Shown here: piece by piece, positions 57,027 to 64,000 of the stretch
Layout: the number at the start of each line of letters is the position of its first letter
Position numbering within the stretch: position 1 is the first letter of the stretch
Notes under the pieces: model-generated
What the model was told of the DNA's origin: nothing
The model's database searches: none
The model's input: the letters and a program-made list of their open reading frames with translations, nothing else
Assembly (NCBI GenBank): GCA_916048095.2
Contig: OU696592.1
Span: 646,626 to 710,625 of the forward strand
DNA length: 64,000 bases
Source of the DNA: Sacculina carcini
Taxonomy: Eukaryota; Arthropoda; Thecostraca; Sacculinidae
Direction of reading: 5' to 3'
Position numbers and translations under genes: made by a program

Positions 57027-60000
57027 CACCTCCCGTCCCACTAGCTTACTGATAACCACCTGTCCTACTAGCTTACTAATAACCACCTGTCCTACTAGCT
57101 TACTAATAACCACCTGTCCTACTAGCTTACTAATAACCACCTGTCCTACTAGCTTACTAATAACCACCTGTCCTACTAGCTTACTAATAACCACCCGTCC
57201 TACTAGCTTACTAATAACCACCTGTCCTACTAGCTTACTAATAACCACCCGTCCTACTAGCTTACTAATAACCACCTGTCCCACTAGCTTACTAATAACC
57301 ACCTGTCTCACTAGCTTACTAATAACCACCTATCCTACTAGCTTACTAATAACCACCCGTCCTACTAACTTACTAATAACCACCTGTCTCACTAGCTTAC
57401 TAATAACCACCCGTCCTACTAGCTTACTAATAACCACCTGTCTCACTAGCTTACTAATAACCACCTGTCCTACTAGCTTACTAATAACCACCCGTCCTAC
57501 TAGCTTACTAATAACCACCTGTCTCACTAGCTTACTAATAACCACCCGTCCTACTAGCTTACTAATAACCACCCGTCCTACTAGCTTACTAATAACCACC
57601 TGTCCCACTAGCTTACTAATAACCACCCGTCCTACTAGCTTACTAATAACCACCCGTCCCACTAGCTTACTAATAACCACCTGTCCTACTAGCTTACTAA
57701 TAACCACCCGTCCTACTAGCTTACTAATAACCACCCGTCCTACTAGCTTACTAATAACCACCCGTCCTACTAGCTTACTAATAATCACCTGTCCTACTAG
57801 CTTACTAATAACCACCCGTCCTACTAGCTTACTAATAACCACCCGTCCTACTAGCTTACTAATAACCACCTGTCCTACTAGCTTACTAATAATCACCTGT
57901 CCTACTAGCTTACTAATAACCACCCGTCCTACTAGCTTACTAATAACCACCTGTCCTACTAGCTTACTAATAACCACCCGTCCTACTAGCTTACTAATAA
58001 CCACCTGTCCCACTAGCTTACTAATAACCACCCGTCCTACTAGCTTACTAATAACCACCCGTCCTACTAGCTTACTAATAACCACCTATCCTACTAGCTT
58101 ACTAATAACCACCTGTCTCACTAGCTTACTAATAACCACCCGTCCCACTAGCTTACTAATAACCACCTGTCTCACTAGCTTACTAATAACCACCTATCCT
58201 ACTAGCTTACTAATAACCACCTGTCCTACTAGCTTACTAATAACCACCTGTCCCACTAGCTTACTAATAACCACCCGTCCTACTAGCTTACTAATAACCA
58301 CCTATCCTACTAGCTTACTAATAACCACCTGTCCCACTAGCTTACTAATAACCACCCGTCCTACTAGCTTACTAATAACCACCTATCCTACTAGCTTACT
58401 AATAACCACCTGTCTCACTAGCTTACTAATAACCACCTGTCCTACTAGCTTACTAATAACCACCTGTCTCACTAGCTTACTAATAACCACCCGTCCTACT
58501 AGCTTACTAATAACCACCTGTCCTACTAGCTTACTAATAACCACCCGTCCTACTAGCTTACTAATAACCACCTGTCCCACTAGCTTACTAATAACCACCC
58601 GTCCTACTAGCTTACTAATAACCACCCGTCCTACTAGCTTACTAATAACCACCTATCCTACTAGCTTACTAATAACCACCTGTCCTACTAGCTTACTAAT
58701 AACCACCTGTCCCACTAGCTTACTAATAACCACCCGTCCTACTAGCTTACTAATAACCACCTATCCTACTAGCTTACTAATAACCACCTGTCCCACTAGC
58801 TTACTAATAACCACCCGTCCTACTAGCTTACTAATAACCACCCGTCCCACTAGCTTACTAATAACCACCTATCCTACTAGCTTACTAATAACCACCTGTC
58901 CTACTAGCTTACTAATAACCACCTGTCCCACTAGCTTACTAATAACCACCCGTCCTACTAGCTTACTAATAACCACCTATCCTACTAGCTTACTAATAAC
59001 CACCTGTCCCACTAGCTTACTAATAACCACCCGTCCTACTAGCTTACTAATAACCACCTATCCTACTAGCTTACTAATAACCACCTGTCTCACTAGCTTA
59101 CTAATAACCACCTGTCCTACTAGCTTACTAATAACCACCTGTCTCACTAGCTTACTAATAACCACCCGTCCTACTAGCTTACTAATAACCACCTGTCTCA
59201 CTAGCTTACTAATAACCACCTGTCCTACTAGCTTACTAATAACCACCTGTCTCACTAGCTTACTAATAACCACCCGTCCTACTAGCTTACTAATAACCAC
59301 CCGTCCTACTAGCTTACTAATAACCACCTGTCCTACTAGCTTACTAATAACCACCTGTCCCACTAGCTTACTAATAACCACCCGTCCTACTAGCTTACTA
59401 ATAACCACCTATCCTACTAGCTTACTAATAACCACCTGTCCCACTAGCTTACTAATAACCACCCGTCCTACTAGCTTACTAATAACCACCTGTCTCACTA
59501 GCTTACTAATAACCACCCGTCCTACTAGCTTACTAATAACCACCTGTCCTACTAGCTTACTAATAACCACCTGTCCTACTAGCTTACTAATAACCACCTG
59601 TCTCACTAGCTTACTAATAACCACCTGTCTCACTAGCTTACTAATAACCACCCGTCCTACTAGCTTACTAATAACCACCCGTCCCACTAGCTTACTAATA
59701 ACCACCCGTCCTACTAGCTTACTAATAACCACCTGTCTCACTAGCTTACTAATAACCACCTGTCCTACTAGCTTACTAATAACCACCCGTCCTACTAGCT
59801 TACTAATAACCACCTGTCCCACTAGCTTACTAATAACCACCCGTCCTACTAGCTTACTAATAACCACCTGTCTCACTAGCTTACTAATAACCACCTGTCT
59901 CACTAGCTTACTAATAACCACCCGTCCTACTAGCTTACTAATAACCACCTGTCCTACTAGCTTACTAATAACCACCTGTCCTACTAGCTTACTAATAACC

Positions 60001-63000
60001 ACCTGTCTCACTAGCTTACTAATAACCACCCGTCTCACTAGCTTACTAATAACCACCTGTCCTACTAGCTTACTAATAACCACCTGTCCTACTAGCTTAC
60101 TAATAACCACCTGTCTCACTAGCTTACTAATAACCACCTGTCCTACTAGCTTACTAATAATCACCTGTCCTACTAGCTTACTAATAACCACCTATCCTAC
60201 TAGCTTACTAATAACCACCCGTCCTACTAGCTTACTAATAACCACCTGTCCTACTAGCTTACTAATAACCACCTGTCCTACTAGCTTACTAATAACCACC
60301 TGTCCTACTAGCTTACTAATAACCACCTGTCTCACTAGCTTACTAATAACCACCTGTCCTACTAGCTTACTAATAACCACCTGTCCTACTAGCTTACTAA
60401 TAACCACCCGTCCTACTAGCTTACTAATAACCACCTGTCCCACTAGCTTACTAATAACCACCTGTCTCACTAGCTTACTAATAACCACCTATCCTACTAG
60501 CTTACTAATAACCACCCGTCCTACTAACTTACTAATAACCACCTGTCTCACTAGCTTACTAATAACCACCTGTCCTACTAGCTTACTAATAACCACCTGT
60601 CCTACTAGCTTACTAATAACCACCTGTCTCACTAGCTTACTAATAACCACCTGTCTCACTAGCTTACTAATAACCACCTGTCCTACTAGCTTACTAATAA
60701 CCACCTGTCCTACTAGCTTACTAATAACCACCTGTCCTACTAGCTTACTAATAACCACCTGTCCTACTAGCTTACTAATAACCACCTGTCTCACTAGCTT
60801 ACTAATAACCACCTGTCTCACTAGCTTACTAATAACCACCCGTCCTACTAGCTTACTAATAACCACCTATCCTACTAGCTTACTAATAACCACCTGTCTC
60901 ACTAGCTTACTAATAACCACCCGTCCCACTAGCTTACTAATAACCACCTGTCTCACTAGCTTACTAATAACCACCTGTCCTACTAGCTTACTAATAACCA
61001 CCTGTCCTACTAGCTTACTAATAACCACCTGTCCCACTAGCTTACTAATAACCACCTGTCCTACTAGCTTACTAATAACCACCTGTCTCACTAGCTTACT
61101 AATAACCACCCGTCCTACTAGCTTACTAATAACCACCTGTCCTACTAGCTTACTAATAACCACCCGTCCTACTAGCTTACTAATAACCACCTGTCCCACT
61201 AGCTTACTAATAACCACCCGTCCTACTAGCTTACTAATAACCACCCGTCCTACTAGCTTACTAATAACCACCTATCCTACTAGCTTACTAATAACCACCT
61301 GTCTCACTAGCTTACTAATAACCACCCGTCCCACTAGCTTACTAATAACCACCTGTCTCACTAGCTTACTAATAACCACCTGTCCTACTAGCTTACTAAT
61401 AACCACCTGTCCTACTAGCTTACTAATAACCACCTGTCCTACTAGCTTACTAATAACCACCCGTCCCACTAGCTTACTAATAACCACCTATCCTACTAGC
61501 TTACTAATAACCACCTGTCCTACTAGCTTACTAATAACCACCTGTCCCACTAGCTTACTAATAACCACCCGTCCTACTAGCTTACTAATAACCACCTATC
61601 CTACTAGCTTACTAATAACCACCTGTCCCACTAGCTTACTAATAACCACCCGTCCTACTAGCTTACTAATAACCACCTATCCTACTAGCTTACTAATAAC
61701 CACCTGTCTCACTAGCTTACTAATAACCACCTGTCCTACTAGCTTACTAATAACCACCTGTCTCACTAGCTTACTAATAACCACCCGTCCTACTAGCTTA
61801 CTAATAACCACCTGTCCTACTAGCTTACTAATAACCACCCGTCCTACTAGCTTACTAATAACCACCTGTCCCACTAGCTTACTAATAACCACCCGTCCTA
61901 CTAGCTTACTAATAACCACCCGTCCTACTAGCTTACTAATAACCACCTATCCTACTAGCTTACTAATAACCACCTGTCCTACTAGCTTACTAATAACCAC
62001 CTGTCCCACTAGCTTACTAATAACCACCCGTCCTACTAGCTTACTAATAACCACCTATCCTACTAGCTTACTAATAACCACCTGTCCCACTAGCTTACTA
62101 ATAACCACCCGTCCTACTAGCTTACTAATAACCACCCGTCCCACTAGCTTACTAATAACCACCTGTCCCACTAGCTTACTAATAACCACCTATCCTACTA
62201 GCTTACTAATAACCACCTGTCCTACTAGCTTACTAATAACCACCTATCCTACTAGCTTACTAATAACCACCTGTCTCACTAGCTTACTAATAACCACCCG
62301 TCCCACTAGCTTACTAATAACCACCTGTCTCACTAGCTTACTAATAACCACCCGTCCTACTAGCTTACTAATAACCACCTGTCCTACTAGCTTACTAATA
62401 ACCACCTGTCCTACTAGCTTACTAATAACCACCTGTCTCACTAGCTTACTAATAACCACCTGTCTCACTAGCTTACTAATAACCACCCGTCCTACTAGCT
62501 TACTAATAACCACCCGTCCCACTAGCTTACTAATAACCACCCGTCCTACTAGCTTACTAATAACCACCTGTCTCACTAGCTTACTAATAACCACCCGTCC
62601 TACTAGCTTACTAATAACCACCCGTCCTACTAGCTTACTAATAACCACCCGTCTCACTAGCTTACTAATAACCACCCGTCCTACTAGCTTACTAATAACC
62701 ACCTGTCCTACTAGCTTACTAATAACCACCTGTCCTACTAGCTTACTAATAACCACCTATCCTACTAGCTTACTAATAACCACCCGTCCTACTAGCTTAC
62801 TAATAACCACCTGTCCTACTAGCTTACTAATAACCACCCGTCCTACTAGCTTACTAATAACCACCTGTCCCACTAGCTTACTAATAACCACCCGTCCTAC
62901 TAGCTTACTAATAACCACCTGTCTCACTAGCTTACTAATAACCACCTGTCTCACTAGCTTACTAATAACCACCCGTCCTACTAGCTTACTAATAACCACC

Positions 63001-64000
63001 TGTCCTACTAGCTTACTAATAACCACCTGTCCTACTAGCTTACTAATAACCACCTGTCTCACTAGCTTACTAATAACCACCCGTCCTACTAGCTTACTAA
63101 TAATCACCCGTCCTACTAGCTTACTAATAACCACCTGTCCTACTAGCTTACTAATAACCACCTGTCCTACTAGCTTACTAATAACCACCTGTCTCACTAG
63201 CTTACTAATAACCACCTGTCCTACTAGCTTACTAATAACCACCCGTCCTACTAGCTTACTAATAACCACCCGTTCTACTAGCTTACTAATAACCACCCGT
63301 CTCACTAGCTTACTAATAACCACCTGTCCTACTAGCTTACTAATAACCACCTGTCCTACTAGCTTACTAATAACCACCCGTCCTACTAGCTTACTAATAA
63401 CCACCTATCCTACTAGCTTACTAATAACCACCTGTCCTACTAGCTTACTAATAACCACCTGTCTCACTAGCTTACTAATAACCACCTGTCCTACTAGCTT
63501 ACTAATAACCACCTGTCTCACTAGCTTACTAATAACCACCCGTCTCACTAGCTTACTAATAACCACCTGTCCTACTAGCTTACTAATAACCACCTGTCTC
63601 ACTAGCTTACTAATAACCACCTGTCCTACTAGCTTACTAATAACCACCTGTCTCACTAGCTTACTAATAACCACCCGTCTCACTAGCTTACTAATAACCA
63701 CCTGTCCTACTAGCTTACTAATAACCACCTGTCCTACTAGCTTACTAATAACCACCTGTCTCACTAGCTTACTAATAACCACCTGTCCTACTAGCTTACT
63801 AATAATCACCTGTCCTACTAGCTTACTAATAACCACCTATCCTACTAGCTTACTAATAACCACCCGTCCTACTAGCTTACTAATAACCACCTGTCCTACT
63901 AGCTTACTAATAACCACCTATCCTACTAGCTTACTAATAACCACCTGTCTCACTAGCTTACTAATAACCACCCGTCCTACTAGCTTACTAATAACCACCT
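57027..64000 (+). repeat. Giant 27-bp minisatellite in a phosphatase intron
   Basis: About 257 tandem 27-bp units run to the window end. Each has an invariant part CTTACTAATAACCACC preceded by ACTAG, and a six-base variable block that is usually TGTCCT, TGTCTC, TGTCCC, CGTCCT, CGTCCC, CGTCTC or TATCCT. Rare other variants are ATAATCACC (for example 57780, 60165 and 63105), CTAACTT (57365, 60528) and CGTTCT (63270). The array starts 13 bp after the exon-2 donor. The unit is 9 codons long, so the minus strand stays open, stopping at each TATCCT unit; this is not coding. Confidence 0.98.

Noticed and set aside
57330..63836. Long minus-strand ORFs encoding repeated VISKLVGQV
   Set aside because: They exist only because the minisatellite unit is 27 bp (9 codons) and lacks stops in that phase; they break at every TATCCT unit and have no start or domain.
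57027..64000. CRISPR-like array of short regular repeats
   Set aside because: Units are directly adjacent with no unique spacers, and the window is a metazoan genome.

Overview
This is a stretch of animal (bilaterian, probably invertebrate) nuclear genome. The evidence is spliced genes with human-like protein order (cyclin E, ALG3, URI1, a PTP1B/TCPTP-type phosphatase, TMEM234), canonical GT-AG introns with one GC-AG intron, many CA/TG microsatellites, tRNA-derived SINEs, L2/CR1-like LINEs, LTR elements and endogenous RNA-virus fragments. I cannot fix the phylum from sequence alone.

Layout. 1-3.0 kb: unrecognised ORFs and non-coding DNA. 3.05-20.5 kb: three exons of TMEM234 (minus strand). 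Its 16.9-kb intron is a mobile-element and virus graveyard holding a LINE ORF1 fragment, a gag-like fragment, a totivirus-like capsid/polymerase insertion (6.26-8.98 kb), a non-segmented negative-strand RNA virus L-like insertion (about 9.1-12.5 kb), two decayed LINEs and an internally deleted Ty3/gypsy element. 20.7-26 kb: a repeat with CCAAT motif, a 0.6-kb foldback element, a tRNA/LINE chimeric SINE with a 13-bp target duplication, and a 3.6-kb, 5'-truncated LINE with an intact ORF2. 26.7-27.5 kb: TG/TGTCAG/CA arrays. 28.3-30.1 kb: ALG3 (plus, 2 exons), with a very young 1.19-kb TRIM-like LTR element just downstream. 34.6-38.3 kb: URI1 (plus, 6 exons). 39.2-45.95 kb: complete cyclin E coding region (minus, 9 coding exons, 503 residues), probably with a 5' non-coding exon near 53.5 kb. 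54.7-57.0 kb: the first two coding exons of a PTPN1/PTPN2-like phosphatase (plus), whose next intron is a 27-bp minisatellite that runs from 57.03 kb off the end of the window (about 257 copies visible).

How it fits together. The host genes are ordinary housekeeping or cell-cycle genes: N-glycan assembly in the ER, the URI/prefoldin-like complex, G1/S control and tyrosine dephosphorylation. Cyclin E and the phosphatase lie head to head across about 1.1 kb that carries E2F-type sites. URI1 and cyclin E are convergent.

The most interesting observations are: (1) a UGA-CUA stop joining ORF1 and ORF2 in the same frame in two diverged copies of one LINE family, with no AUG before the endonuclease catalytic region, which suggests stop-codon readthrough; (2) an A_AAA_AAC frameshift heptamer in the correct phase in the capsid/polymerase overlap of the endogenous totivirus-like sequence; (3) many 3' splice sites built on (UG)n tracts; (4) a giant intronic minisatellite whose every unit looks like a branch point plus 3' splice site.
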